A stretch of 64,000 nt of DNA from an uncultured Saprospiraceae bacterium (lineage in GTDB: Bacteria; Bacteroidota; Bacteroidia; Chitinophagales; Saprospiraceae). Shown piece by piece: positions 9,713 to 18,343 of the stretch. The stretch is taken from the NCBI GenBank assembly GCA_937959115.1, contig CALGAW010000010.1, positions 146,474 to 210,473 of the forward strand. The letters run 5' to 3'. Both the position numbers and the translations under genes were made by a program. A model generated the notes under the pieces. That model did no database searches and had not been told where the DNA came from. It worked only from the letters and a program-made list of their open reading frames with translations. The stretch's first letter is position 1. Each line of letters begins with the position of its first letter.

Positions 9713-10979
9713 AAATACTTCCACCTATTAATATTAAGTCATTGGCATTTGCTTTTTTTCTAGCAGCGCTCAATGCTTTTTTGACGCTTTTATAAGCATT
9801 TCCGACTAGTCCATTTTCGTTCATAATAGTCGCTAGCTTTTCAGCTTCCATGCCTCTTGGTATGTTTGCTTTAGCAAAGTAATAGGTAGCTTCTTTGGGC
9901 AAATAGGCAATAATCTTGTCTGGGTGTTTATCATTGACCATTCCGAATACAAAATGCAATTTTCCGAATGACTGTTGATCCAATTGTTGTTTTAAAAGAC
10001 TCAACCCTCCAGGGTTATGCGCACTTTCACAAATTGTCAATGGTTCAGTGTTTATCACTTGCCAGCGTCCTAGCATGTTGGTGTTTCTAGTAATCTGCCG
10101 AAGCCCAGTTTCTATGTCCTTTACAGTGATATTAAAATCCGAAATCCCTAACCACTCAATTGCTCTTAGCACACCTGCTAGATTCTTTGCTTGATAGTTA
10201 CCAGTTAAACCAAGTTCCAATTGTTCAAACAATAGTCCTTTATCAGTATGGATATCGTAAGAAGAAAATTGGATAGAGGACTGCTTTGGTACAATGCGAT
10301 ATTTTGCATCTGCAAACCAAGCAACAGTATTTTTCGCTTCTGCAGTTTCCTTAAACACCTCCGCTACTTCTTCTTGATATTCACTTATAATGACAGGGGT
10401 TTCTTCCTTAATAATTCCAGCCTTTTCTCCTGCAATTTCTAATAAGGTGTCTCCAAGAAACTGTTGATGATCCAGACTGATGTTAGTAATAATAGAAAGA
10501 ATAGGTTGAAGGATGTTAGTAGAATCAAGCCTTCCGCCTAGCCCTGTTTCTATAAAAGCAACATCTACCTTTTTATCAGCAAAATACTGAAAGGCTAGTG
10601 CAACGGTAATTTCAAAAAAGGAAGGTTTTAATGCTTCAAACAATGCTCTATGATTAGCAACAAAGTCTACCACGCGCTTTTTACTGATAAGCTGACCATT
10701 CAACTTGATTCGTTCTCTAAAATCTTTGTAATGGGGAGAGGTGTATAATCCAACTTTATAACCCGCTTCTTGCAATATAGAAGACAACATGTGAGCAGTC
10801 GATCCCTTTCCATTGGTGCCTGCAATGTGGACACTCTTAAACTGTAATTGCGGATTTTCAAGAGCCTCACACAGTTTAATAATATTGGTGAGATCTTTTT
10901 TAAAAGCTTGAGCACCTACGCGTTGAAACATAGGAAGCTGATGATATAAATAATCTAGGGTGTCTTTATAGTTGCCCAC
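9690..10979 (-). CDS. folC: Bifunctional folylpolyglutamate synthase/dihydrofolate synthase
   Basis: 429 residues, the usual length. The ATP-binding P-loop AGTNGKGST (53-61) with the following YTSPHYKDFRERI segment is diagnostic for FolC of the Mur-ligase superfamily. ETGLGGRLDSTN and SLDHQQFLGDT are further conserved motifs. The enzyme adds glutamate to dihydropteroate and to folates in the cytosol. It lies directly downstream (6 bases) of the TonB-like gene, so the two are probably co-transcribed. The 3' end overlaps the convergent esterase gene. Confidence 0.95.
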   Translation of the reverse strand: MGNYKDTLDYLYHQLPMFQRVGAQAFKKDLTNIIKLCEALENPQLQFKSVHIAGTNGKGSTAHMLSSILQEAGYKVGLYTSPHYKDFRERIKLNGQLISKKRVVDFVANHRALFEALKPSFFEITVALAFQYFADKKVDVAFIETGLGGRLDSTNILQPILSIITNISLDHQQFLGDTLLEIAGEKAGIIKEETPVIISEYQEEVAEVFKETAEAKNTVAWFADAKYRIVPKQSSIQFSSYDIHTDKGLLFEQLELGLTGNYQAKNLAGVLRAIEWLGISDFNITVKDIETGLRQITRNTNMLGRWQVINTEPLTICESAHNPGGLSLLKQQLDQQSFGKLHFVFGMVNDKHPDKIIAYLPKEATYYFAKANIPRGMEAEKLATIMNENGLVGNAYKSVKKALSAARKKANANDLILIGGSIFIVAEVL

Positions 10980-10985
10980 TGATTT

Positions 10986-12032
10986 CTATTGAAGAGAGAA
11001 GGTAATCAATACTTCTCCGCACTGTTCAGGATTAGCGCTTGGGCTAAAGATGTACTTTTTTGCGGATGTTTCAGCAAGCTGAATTAAATCAGTATCGATT
11101 GTAGTTGAACCAAGTTGAGAATATTCTGCTTTGATCACTTTACCACTTTTATTCACACAGATTTCAACCTTTACTTTTCCTTCTTTTTGACTGTTATCTT
11201 TAAGTTTAGGACGGTTGACGACTCCTCTTCCTGATAAACCACCTCCAACATCTTTGTCCCCTTTACCATAGCTTTTTGTTCCTTCTAGATTTTTAGCATC
11301 AGGATCTCCGTTTGCTACCCCAGCGTCACCTGGCTTACCAGAATTTCCTTGACTTCCAGACTGACCAAAAAGACTACCCATTTTATCTTTCGCTTCTTGG
11401 TATTTCTTTTCTTCTGCTGCTTTTCGCTCTGCCTCAGCAATGGCCTTGGCTTCTGCTGCCTTTCTTTTTGCCTCTTCTACCGCAAGCTTTTCTGCTTTTT
11501 CAGCGGCCTCTTTTGCCTGTTTATCTGCAATCTCTTTTGCTTTCTTGGCTTTAGCAGCTTGCTCTTTAGCCTTTTGTTGCTGTTTTTTCTTAATTTCTTC
11601 CTGCTGTTTTTTCTTTTTTGCTTGGGCGGCTGCGATCTCTTTACTGTTATCGGCAGTTACTACTTTTTTCTTTATTGGTGCTTCAACTTCCTTTTTTGCT
11701 GGTGTTGGTGGAGGTGTTGCTTCGGCAATCGGTTCAGCTGGTGATGGCTTGGCTGGCTCTGGTTTGGATTGAGTTGTGACTGGTGGCGTGGTTTCTGCTG
11801 GTTCAGCGGGCTGAGCGCTTGATTCTGACATTGGTTCGCCTTTAGGCTGGGCGGTGCCATCTCCTTGATCTGGTTGTCCAAAACTAATGCGTATACCTTC
11901 CTGCCCAGGAGCTGGGAACTCATAGCTCAAGAGTGGGAACAGTAACACAATGATCAGTATTATTGTATAAACGAAGGAGCCCATTAGGCCTTTCTTCTTT
12001 CTATTTTCTTCTTTTTTATCTCGAATATCCAT
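10986..12032 (-). CDS. TonB-like energy-transducer protein
   Basis: 348 residues. A basic N-terminus is followed by one membrane helix (about 16-37), a Pro/Glu-rich region (about 70-115), and a long Lys/Ala/Glu-rich helix (about 120-220) resembling the coiled coil of TolA. A glycine-rich linker and a C-terminal TonB-like beta domain follow (about 285-348: KVKVEICVNKSGKVIKAEYS...). Such proteins couple inner-membrane ExbB/ExbD energy to outer-membrane receptors. No ExbB or ExbD gene lies between this gene and the window's 12 kb region, although upstream genes of that type are common in Bacteroidota. The helix makes it TolA-like in shape, but the C-terminal domain favours TonB. Confidence 0.82.
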   Translation of the reverse strand: MDIRDKKEENRKKKGLMGSFVYTIILIIVLLFPLLSYEFPAPGQEGIRISFGQPDQGDGTAQPKGEPMSESSAQPAEPAETTPPVTTQSKPEPAKPSPAEPIAEATPPPTPAKKEVEAPIKKKVVTADNSKEIAAAQAKKKKQQEEIKKKQQQKAKEQAAKAKKAKEIADKQAKEAAEKAEKLAVEEAKRKAAEAKAIAEAERKAAEEKKYQEAKDKMGSLFGQSGSQGNSGKPGDAGVANGDPDAKNLEGTKSYGKGDKDVGGGLSGRGVVNRPKLKDNSQKEGKVKVEICVNKSGKVIKAEYSQLGSTTIDTDLIQLAETSAKKYIFSPSANPEQCGEVLITFSLQ

Positions 12033-12371
12033 TCTTCAATATCATTATACATCGTTGGTACATGATAAAATCAGGTGTACCAGCTGAAAACAAAATTGTC
12101 ATTATTAGAAAAAAAGAGGATTGCACAGGTAGAATTTTTCAAATGAAAAAACCTGTTCTTAGATAGATGAACTATAAAATTATTCATTTATTGCATCAAA
12201 AACAAGCAATTAGGGAAATATTAACTTTTCAGACTGGTTTCTCTGGTAAAACATCACATAAGGATCGATTGCAATATGAATATTGATCAACAAACTTTCT
12301 CTAGAAAAACTTTGAGTTTTATTAAAAACCTTTATCTTTGCGTCATTATTTAACAATTTCAAATTAACAAA
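12033..12371. other. Intergenic region between divergent genes
   Basis: 339 AT-rich bases between the TonB-like gene (minus) and the small lipoprotein gene (plus). The only site I can name is the Bacteroidota-type promoter ending at 12340. No gene is evident. Confidence 0.5.
12311..12340 (+). promoter_or_regulatory. Bacteroidota-type promoter of the small lipoprotein gene
   Basis: TTTG at 12311-12314 (-33 element) and TATCTTTG at 12333-12340 (-7 element, consensus TAnnTTTG), separated by 18 bases. It lies 31 bases before the ATG at 12372. Confidence 0.7.
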
Positions 12372-12590
12372 ATGAAAAGATTTATTTTAGTTTGTAGCGT
12401 TGCGGCAATGATTGGATCAATGTCTTCTTGTGTAAAATCTTACACTTGTACTTGTACTTATAATGACGGAACTGAAGATCAAACAGTAACTACAGAATAT
12501 ACAACTAAGAAAAGTGCTGCAGAAGATGCATGTGCTTTATTAGAAACTAGCTGGAAAATTACAGATCCAAATGCATCTTGTTCTTTATAA
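12372..12590 (+). CDS. Small cysteine-containing lipoprotein
   Basis: 72 residues. The N-terminus MKRFILVCSVAAMIGSMSSC is a lipoprotein signal peptide with the modified Cys at position 20. The mature part contains KSYTCTCTYNDGTEDQT and two further Cys residues near the C-terminus, which could form disulfides. It is probably anchored to a membrane on the periplasmic side. The gene has a clear promoter and its own terminator, so it is a monocistronic, deliberately expressed small gene. No known function. Confidence 0.8.
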   Translation: MKRFILVCSVAAMIGSMSSCVKSYTCTCTYNDGTEDQTVTTEYTTKKSAAEDACALLETSWKITDPNASCSL

Positions 12591-12613
12591 GAACTTTTTG
12601 AATAAAGATTTTT

Positions 12614-12649
12614 TACCGGTTTTGCATTACGTAAAATCGGTATTTTTTT
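12614..12649 (+). terminator. Rho-independent terminator of the small lipoprotein gene
   Basis: The stem TACCGGTTTT pairs with AAAATCGGTA (one G-U pair) around a 9-base loop, followed by seven T residues. It lies 24 bases after the stop codon. Confidence 0.85.
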
Positions 12650-12713
12650 GTCCAATTTTAAATAGAAATCAATTCTGCCTCCCAATTTTTGGGATTTTTT
12701 TATTTATACGAGT

Positions 12714-12730
12714 GTTGCACAAAAGCTTTT
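12714..12730 (+). repeat. Left 17-bp inverted repeat of the toxin-antitoxin cassette
   Basis: GTTGCACAAAAGCTTTT. Its reverse complement recurs with one mismatch at 13486-13502, immediately after the toxin gene. The two bracket a 789-bp segment that contains only the toxin-antitoxin pair. Confidence 0.7.
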
Positions 12731-12851
12731 AGGAAGAGATAAGAAAAATGAGATAATAAATTTTAAACTCCTGAATTACAGGCTATTAGTGTTTCAAAAT
12801 TGCTTGATCTAAAATAAATGTGTATTTTGAAGCTAAATAAAGAGGATAAAA

Positions 12852-13076
12852 ATGCAAAGTGCTCGAAAATTAAGTAATATTCAATTGGAACTTCTGAAAA
12901 TGTTTAGCTTTGACTTGAGTGAAGAACAACTGATTGAAATTAAGGGTTTGCTTACGAATTATTTCGGAGAAAAGATTACCGATCAAATGGATAAGTTGTT
13001 CGAAGAAAATAATTGGGGTGACGAACAAATCGAAAAATGGTCAAAGGAACACATGAGGACAAAATATGAGGACTAA
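12852..13076 (+). CDS. Putative antitoxin of a PIN-type toxin-antitoxin pair
   Basis: 74 residues, acidic, predicted mostly helical, with an amphipathic N-terminal segment (SNIQLELLKMFSFDLSEEQL). Short proteins of this type precede COG1569-like PIN toxins in Bacteroidota and act as antitoxins. The N-terminal helix resembles those that bind the toxin or operator DNA. The stop codon overlaps the toxin start (TAATG at 13074-13078), so translation is coupled. The function is inferred from the position and the toxin family, not from a recognised DNA-binding fold. Confidence 0.75.
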   Translation: MQSARKLSNIQLELLKMFSFDLSEEQLIEIKGLLTNYFGEKITDQMDKLFEENNWGDEQIEKWSKEHMRTKYED

Positions 13077-13486
13077 TGAGGATAGTATTAGACACAAATG
13101 TATTACTAGTATCTCTTCTTAAAACTTCTAAATACCGACCAATCTTTGATAGCCTATTAACGAAAAAATTTGAACTGATTATCAGTCATGATATTTTTCA
13201 AGAATATATTGAGATAATTGGAAACAAAACAACACCTGAAATAGCAAAAAATGTTGGGGAACTTTTATTGAATCTTGAAAACGTAGAAAAAATTGAAGTC
13301 TTCTATAAATGGCTTTTAATCGAAAAGGATTTTGATGATAATAAGTTTGTAGATTGTGCTATTGCTGGAAATGTAAGGTTTGTTGTTTCAAATGATAAAC
13401 ATTTCAATATCCTAAAATCAATTGAGTTCCCGTCAGTTGAAGTAATTTCTGCCGATAAATTTCTTGATGAATTACAAGGGAAGTGA
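13076..13486 (+). CDS. PIN-domain toxin (COG1569-like endoribonuclease)
   Basis: 136 residues, the normal length of a stand-alone PIN toxin. The acidic residues that bind the metal are present: Asp6 in LDTNVL, Glu43 in FQEYIEI, Asp88 with Asp93 in DDNKFVDCA, and Asp107 in SNDKHF. Such toxins cleave RNA when freed from the antitoxin. The gene overlaps the preceding antitoxin gene by one base. The last base of the stop codon is also the first base of the right inverted repeat, so the cassette is trimmed exactly to the operon. Confidence 0.88.
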   Translation: MRIVLDTNVLLVSLLKTSKYRPIFDSLLTKKFELIISHDIFQEYIEIIGNKTTPEIAKNVGELLLNLENVEKIEVFYKWLLIEKDFDDNKFVDCAIAGNVRFVVSNDKHFNILKSIEFPSVEVISADKFLDELQGK

Positions 13487-13502
13487 AAAGCTTATGTGCA
13501 AC
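13486..13502 (-). repeat. Right 17-bp inverted repeat of the toxin-antitoxin cassette
   Basis: AAAAGCTTATGTGCAAC, the inverted copy (16 of 17 bases) of 12714-12730. It begins at the last base of the toxin stop codon. Confidence 0.7.
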
Positions 13503-14115
13503 AATGTAGCCACGTCCATTTTAGCAAAGACTAGCTTAGGAAGTGAATTTTACTTGGGATTCTTCTGCGTTCGCTCATTAAAGACGCTCTATTAAAAATT
13601 TAGCAATTTTTAATGCGCTTAGAAAGACCGATGTTACCCGAACTGCTAAATCTTTTAGTTTATATATTTGCTCGTGCTACAACGGCGAGGCTACGAACCG
13701 TTATATCAACCCAATCCATTTGATACATTTTGCCCCTTAACATCTTCAATACGCTTTCCTGGAATCACTAAAAAGACTTGAAGTACTACTTAGAAATGAT
13801 TTATAGTTAAAATCAAACGTTACATGATCTATCTTTGCCATTTGAATGTTGCCATTATCATTTTTATAAATCTAAGCAAGATCAACAATTCAAAACTTAA
13901 TTTTTTCTTAAATTGTTTCTTAATAATAATGTTTGGCATACGAGTTGCAATAACAGGAAATAAGTTACGAACATAACTTGTTTTTTTCCTGACCACTATT
14001 TCTTTTCTAGCTCATTACTGAGCTATATATTCTTAAGAAAATACCGATTTTTTAATAATAGGTTTCGCATTAGTATGCTCAAATACTACTGGGAGCCACT
14101 TAAAAACTATGAATT
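13503..14115. other. Intergenic region with palindromes, possible mobile-element debris
   Basis: About 610 bases without a gene. It holds a perfect 10-bp palindrome (ATTAAAAATT at 13591-13600 and its complement at 13605-13614, 4-base loop). It also holds a short AACGG/CCGTT inverted pair at 13681-13685 and 13698-13702 inside a more GC-rich patch. The second half is AT-rich and leads into the CsgG-like gene. The GC-rich patch next to the toxin-antitoxin cassette could be a decayed recombination site. No coding potential is seen. Confidence 0.5.
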
Positions 14116-15117
14116 ATGAATAAGACAATTTTACACTTAATGCTACTGCTCTTCATACTTGGGGCAGGAACGACAGATGCTTTAGCTCAAAAGCGCAAGA
14201 AACGAAAAAAACAGAAATCAGTAGTTGAGGAAACACTTTGTAAGTGCCTTGACAAACCAGTAGAAGAGCGTCCGCGCATATCCGTGGCTCGATTTGAGGC
14301 TGCTACGGACGATTTGATCAGCCGACCTGGTCAAGTAGCTTGGAATGGGGAATACATAGAACCAATCTACAAACTAGGAGACGAGCTAGCTGCAATGCTA
14401 ATGAACGCGCTCAATGAATCTGACTGTTTTCACATCTTAGAAAGTGGCAACAAGCTTGATGATGCTCTTTATGAAATTGAACTTGGTGAAGAGGGAATCA
14501 CCAAGGCAGAGCATGCGCCTAAATCTGGTGAAATGTACGGCGCTCAGCTATTGATCACGGGAGAAATCACCGAGTATGAAAGTGATTTTGTGAATATCTT
14601 TGGATTTGGGATCATGCGCGCTCATATTGGCTATATCTTGAAGATTGTTGATCCTCAAACAAGAACAGTGGTTTGGTCAAAATCCATAGAACGAAAGTTC
14701 TCTAAGCCTGCTCCGATTCTTGGTGGCGACCAACCCATTGCAATATTTGGTTCTAGAGCAATGGAAGATGCTGTGGAATACTCAATCTTTGAATCTGTAG
14801 ATCTGTTAACAAAGCAATCTGACATGATGGTTACTTATCAGGAGAAAATCAAAGAGAGAAAGGAAGAGGCGCAACTCTTCGCCCTTAACGCAAGAGATGT
14901 CAGTTTTGATGAATTGATGGAATTAGAAAACAGCCTAGCTACCATAAACGATATTCGTATTGTGAGTAAGTCATACAAGGAGGGTGACGGTACTATTAGC
15001 TTAAGATACCGTGGCTCAATGGATGATTTTGTAGCTGAACTTATGGCGATCCCTGGACTCCAAATGCAAGTAATCGAATTTAAATATGATGAACTTACCC
15101 TCGCATCAAGAAACTAA
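14116..15117 (+). CDS. CsgG/HfaB-family protein
   Basis: 333 residues with a signal peptide ending at about residue 25 (ALAQ), followed by a Lys/Arg-rich stretch. The segment RISVARFEAATDD (about 54-66), LGDELAAMLMNALNESDCFHILES and MYGAQLLITGEITEYESD match the CsgG fold (ABC-like nucleotide-independent domain found in curli secretion pores). The C-terminal 110 residues (from about 225) are an extra domain with no family I recognise. No csgA, csgB, csgE or csgF gene is nearby, so this is a stand-alone CsgG-like periplasmic or outer-membrane protein rather than a curli operon. It lacks a lipobox Cys. Confidence 0.8.
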   Translation: MNKTILHLMLLLFILGAGTTDALAQKRKKRKKQKSVVEETLCKCLDKPVEERPRISVARFEAATDDLISRPGQVAWNGEYIEPIYKLGDELAAMLMNALNESDCFHILESGNKLDDALYEIELGEEGITKAEHAPKSGEMYGAQLLITGEITEYESDFVNIFGFGIMRAHIGYILKIVDPQTRTVVWSKSIERKFSKPAPILGGDQPIAIFGSRAMEDAVEYSIFESVDLLTKQSDMMVTYQEKIKERKEEAQLFALNARDVSFDELMELENSLATINDIRIVSKSYKEGDGTISLRYRGSMDDFVAELMAIPGLQMQVIEFKYDELTLASRN

Positions 15118-15154
15118 TCGATTACCCAATATAATTTAGAACTATGTTATCAAG

Positions 15155-15181
15155 GGAATGGTGAAAGCCGTTCCTTTTTTT
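15155..15181 (+). terminator. Terminator of the CsgG-like gene
   Basis: GGAATGG pairs with CCGTTCC (one G-U pair) around GTGAAAGC-type loop bases and is followed by seven T residues. Confidence 0.8.
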
Positions 15182-15230
15182 GTGGTGTATTTAGTTGTCT
15201 AAATTTATAAAATCACACCTCTGCTCATAC

Positions 15231-15265
15231 TAAAAAAAAGGGATCACCCTAGTGGGCAATCCCTT
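15231..15265 (-). terminator. Terminator of the ribonuclease Y gene
   Basis: On the minus strand AAGGGAT pairs with ATCCCTT, with an inner CCC/GGG pair and a 4-base loop, followed by eight T residues (A-run at 15232-15239 on the plus strand). Confidence 0.8.
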
Positions 15266-15288
15266 ATATAAGTTATGTTTGCTTTGCC

Positions 15289-16950
15289 TTATCGGGCGAA
15301 GGAAACAGCTCTTTTTTCTCTAATAACAGTCACTTTGATCTGACCAGGATACTGCATCTCTTCTTGTATTTTCTGAGAAATTTGGAAGGACAAGTCATCC
15401 GCTTTCTGATCACTGACTTTTTCACTTTCTACGATTACCCGTAGTTCGCGACCGGCTTGCATTGCGTGGACTTTCTGAACACCTTCGTAAGAAAGAGCAA
15501 TGTCTTCCAACTCTTTAATTCGCTTAAGGTATCCTTCTAGTATCTCACGTCTTGCGCCTGGTCTAGCACCAGAAATTGCATCACAAGCTTGAACGATTGG
15601 TGAAATGATGTATTCCATCTCAATTTCATCGTGGTGTGCACCAACAGCATTAACAACTGCAGGGCGCTCTTTGAATTTTTCGCAGATTTTCATTCCAACA
15701 AGCGCGTGTGACAATTCTGTTTCTTCATCGGTTACTTTACCAATATCGTGCAGGAGTCCAGCTCTTTTTGCCAATTTAATGGTTTGCTTTGGTAAGCCAA
15801 GTTCTGAAGCCATCAAAGCACAGAGATTTGCTGTTTCGATGGAGTGTTTAAGTAAGTTCTGTCCATAAGAAGAGCGGAAACGCATTCGTCCGATCATTCT
15901 TACCATTCCTTGATGTAATCCGTGGATGTTAAGCTCTATTACTGTGCGTTCACCGATTTCCATGATTTGTTCTTCCAGCTGTTTTCTGGTTTTCTCAACT
16001 ACTTCCTCGATTCTTGCGGGGTGAATTCTTCCATCTGCTACAAGACGTTGAAGAGAAAGACGGCAAATCTCTCTACGGATCGGATCGAAACTAGAAATGA
16101 TAATTGCTTCAGGTGTGTCATCGACGATGATCTCAGCCCCTGTTGCAGCCTCAATTGCTCTAATGTTTCGTCCTTCACGGCCGATAATCTGTCCTTTTAG
16201 GTCGTCGCTAGTCAGGTTAAACACAGAAACTGTGTTCTCTATTGTTTGTTCAGCGGCCATTCGCTGAATAGACTGGATGATTATTTTTTTGGCTTCTTTG
16301 TTTGCAGTTGTCTTTGCCTCATCGATCCGGTCTTTGACATAAGCCATTGCCTGTGCATCAGCTTTGTCTTTAATCACCTTCATTAGCTCTTCTCTTGCTT
16401 CCTGCTCAGACAACTTGGCTACTTTTTCAAGTGCTACGATGTGTGTTTCGTTTGCTTTATCAAGGTTTTCTTTCTTTTTGGCTACAATTTCTAGTTGTTT
16501 ACTCAGATTTTCTCTAATGGCTTCAATTTCTTCTGATTTTCGTTCAGCTGAAGCGAGTTTACTTGCCGCGCTATCCAATTTGGATTGTATTGCACCTTCT
16601 TTTTGTTTAAGTTTAAGTTCTTCCTCTTTAATTTCTTGACGACGTTTAGAAGTATCTGATTCAAACTTCGATTTCATTTTAACGTATCGCTCTTTCGCTT
16701 CTACGATTTTCGTTTTTTTGATTCTCTCATTCTCTACTTCCGCATTTTTCATCGTTCTTTTTGCAGATTCTTCAGCATCGCGTTTGATGCGTTCGGCGCT
16801 TTCTCTGCCTTGTTTGAGTAGTCTATCGGCTTCTTTGTCTAGTTCATCCCGTTGCGATTTTAATTGCCCTTCGGAACCTTTTTTGCCTACAAACCAACCA
16901 CCACCAAGACCAGCTACCAAAGCGGTCACTGCTGCTACAATGATTTCCAT
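15289..16950 (-). CDS. rny: Ribonuclease Y
   Basis: 553 residues. One N-terminal membrane helix (about 4-22) is followed by a long Lys/Glu-rich coiled coil (about 25-230). A KH RNA-binding domain contains [15 protein letters not shown] (about 253-267), and the HD domain contains LLHDIGKV (about 400) with further His and Asp residues. This is the full architecture of RNase Y, a membrane-anchored endoribonuclease that starts mRNA decay. zapA and a coiled-coil gene lie just upstream on the same strand. This neighbourhood recurs in many Bacteroidota. The gene has a strong terminator. Confidence 0.96.
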   Translation of the reverse strand: MEIIVAAVTALVAGLGGGWFVGKKGSEGQLKSQRDELDKEADRLLKQGRESAERIKRDAEESAKRTMKNAEVENERIKKTKIVEAKERYVKMKSKFESDTSKRRQEIKEEELKLKQKEGAIQSKLDSAASKLASAERKSEEIEAIRENLSKQLEIVAKKKENLDKANETHIVALEKVAKLSEQEAREELMKVIKDKADAQAMAYVKDRIDEAKTTANKEAKKIIIQSIQRMAAEQTIENTVSVFNLTSDDLKGQIIGREGRNIRAIEAATGAEIIVDDTPEAIIISSFDPIRREICRLSLQRLVADGRIHPARIEEVVEKTRKQLEEQIMEIGERTVIELNIHGLHQGMVRMIGRMRFRSSYGQNLLKHSIETANLCALMASELGLPKQTIKLAKRAGLLHDIGKVTDEETELSHALVGMKICEKFKERPAVVNAVGAHHDEIEMEYIISPIVQACDAISGARPGARREILEGYLKRIKELEDIALSYEGVQKVHAMQAGRELRVIVESEKVSDQKADDLSFQISQKIQEEMQYPGQIKVTVIREKRAVSFAR

Positions 16951-17081
16951 AATTTATATTTATTTAAGATTAACACTAATGCCAGAAACATTTTTCTGAC
17001 GTTTCTAAATCATGATTAAACAAGCTGTTTACTAAAAAACAGACTGTGACTAATCATTTGACGTGCTTGTAGAAATGAAGA

Positions 17082-17378
17082 TTATGAGCTGGAGGAGAGG
17101 GCTAGATCAAGCAGGTTATTTAGGCTATCGAGTTGTTCATCGATGGCGCTATTTTGACCTGTTTGTTTGGCTTTTTGCAGTTCCACTGCATATGTAAGGA
17201 TTCCCATTGCCAAACAATCTTGTTTATCCTTTTGCGGATAGGTATTCTGAAAGGTGTTTATCTTATCATTTATTCCCTTCACAAGGTTTTGAATAACCTG
17301 TTCGTCGCTTGCCTTTATTTTCAAGGGGTAAGGCCTTCCGGCGATTAATACAGTTATATTCAATGAACCATTATCCAT
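17082..17378 (-). CDS. zapA: Cell division protein ZapA
   Basis: 98 residues, the usual length. The N-terminal beta strand ITVLIAGRPYPLKIKASDEQ and the following helices (NLVKGINDKINTFQ, DKQDCLAMGILTYAVELQKA) match the ZapA fold. ZapA binds FtsZ filaments and bundles them at the Z-ring. The gene follows the coiled-coil protein by 6 bases and precedes rny. Confidence 0.9.
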   Translation of the reverse strand: MDNGSLNITVLIAGRPYPLKIKASDEQVIQNLVKGINDKINTFQNTYPQKDKQDCLAMGILTYAVELQKAKQTGQNSAIDEQLDSLNNLLDLALSSSS

Positions 17379-17384
17379 TCCACA

Positions 17385-17663
17385 CTAGCTATTTGTCAAC
17401 TGTTCAATGCTTTTATCAATAAGATCGATGGCTTCGTCAATCTGCATTTTAAGCTGAGAATTGTTCTTTATTTCATTATCTACGAGCGTTTCCGGTATTA
17501 TTCCGGAACTTGCGCTACCCGAATCTATCTGTTTGATTTGGGTACTAAGTGCATTATTTTGAGCTTTCAAATCACTGTTCTCTTGCTTCAACTGACTATT
17601 GTCTTTGATCAGCTGATGAATTTTCGCTTCGATTTCAGATAATTTTTCTGCATTTTTTTTCAT
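17385..17663 (-). CDS. Small coiled-coil protein upstream of ZapA (ZapB-like)
   Basis: 92 residues from the ATG at 17663. I prefer this start to the one at 17690 because the protein from here begins MKKNAEKLSEIEAK and the extra upstream residues are not coiled-coil. Heptad-like leucine spacing in residues 1-45 predicts a parallel coiled coil. The middle is Ser/Gly-rich, and a second helix contains IDEAIDLIDKSIEQL. The position directly before zapA suggests a division-ring cross-linker like ZapB, but sequence similarity alone does not prove it. Confidence 0.7.
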   Translation of the reverse strand: MKKNAEKLSEIEAKIHQLIKDNSQLKQENSDLKAQNNALSTQIKQIDSGSASSGIIPETLVDNEIKNNSQLKMQIDEAIDLIDKSIEQLTNS

Positions 17664-18343
17664 AAAGCACTGTCTGGTAACTATTACCAATATGCAAATG
17701 TAATGATTTTTTAATTGTAATGAAATATCTTACTTATTGAAATTGAAAGAAGTCATTTCTTGTGGAGATTAAAAGCGTTTTCAATGTTTTCAAAAACTGA
17801 ACAGAAATGATTCTTAATTCATTAATTTTCAACACTATACACTTTCTTTACACCTGATTCAGGTTAACGTATCTTCTAACTTCTTTTATTGTTTTATTCT
17901 AATAGTTTTATTTGAGGATGAATAAATTTTTCTATTGTTTGATCTTCGAATGGTCAACTCTAGACAACTTACATCTCCTTAACATTTATTAATAGTACGA
18001 AGGTTTCCTAAATTCAGTATCGTAATTTGCACTCATAAAAAATCGATGCGGCTTAGGTGACCGGAATGGGCGACGACAGGCGCAGTGCGTAGCGCAGCGA
18101 AGTACCGAAGCGAATGCTGAGCATGGAGGGGACCGACAGCAGGCGAAATGACAATGAAGACTGGTGGAAGCCCCAGAATAAAAATCTAATACCATCAGTT
18201 GGCTAGTTGTTGAGCCCTAAAAAGATTTTCTTTGTGGACTTCAGAATAGTATTATTCTTAAATTTGTTCTCTTTTTTCATAAACAAAGGCTATCTTTGTG
18301 CGCTAATTTTATTTTTTAACCTTTTAAACCTAATTTATCTCTT
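17664..18343. other. Long intergenic region with a GC-rich island upstream of rpsA
   Basis: About 680 bases between divergent genes. Most of it is AT-rich. Bases about 18040-18175 form a sharply GC-rich island with short internal repeats (CGACAGGCG and CGACAGCAGGCG; AGCGCAGCGAAG and GTACCGAAGCGAA). It looks unlike the surrounding DNA and contains no plausible gene. The rpsA promoter lies after it, near 18291. Confidence 0.6.
18263..18298 (+). promoter_or_regulatory. Bacteroidota-type promoter of rpsA
   Basis: TATCTTTG at 18291-18298 fits the -7 consensus TAnnTTTG. A TTTG at 18263-18266 is a possible -33 element, with a rather long spacing of 24 bases. The rpsA ATG is at 18344. Confidence 0.6.

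Noticed and set aside
12714..13502. Integron gene cassette with attC sites
   Set aside because: The inverted repeats do not match the GTTRRRY core of attC sites and no integrase is seen; kept only as an inverted-repeat cassette.
16951..17081. Possible 6S RNA between rny and zapA
   Set aside because: The gap is only about 130 bases, shorter than a 6S RNA, and I cannot draw its long-hairpin structure with confidence.
17989..18195. 68-codon minus-strand frame in the GC-rich island before rpsA
   Set aside because: The frame comes from the biased composition of the island; the product is Cys/Arg-rich and matches nothing.
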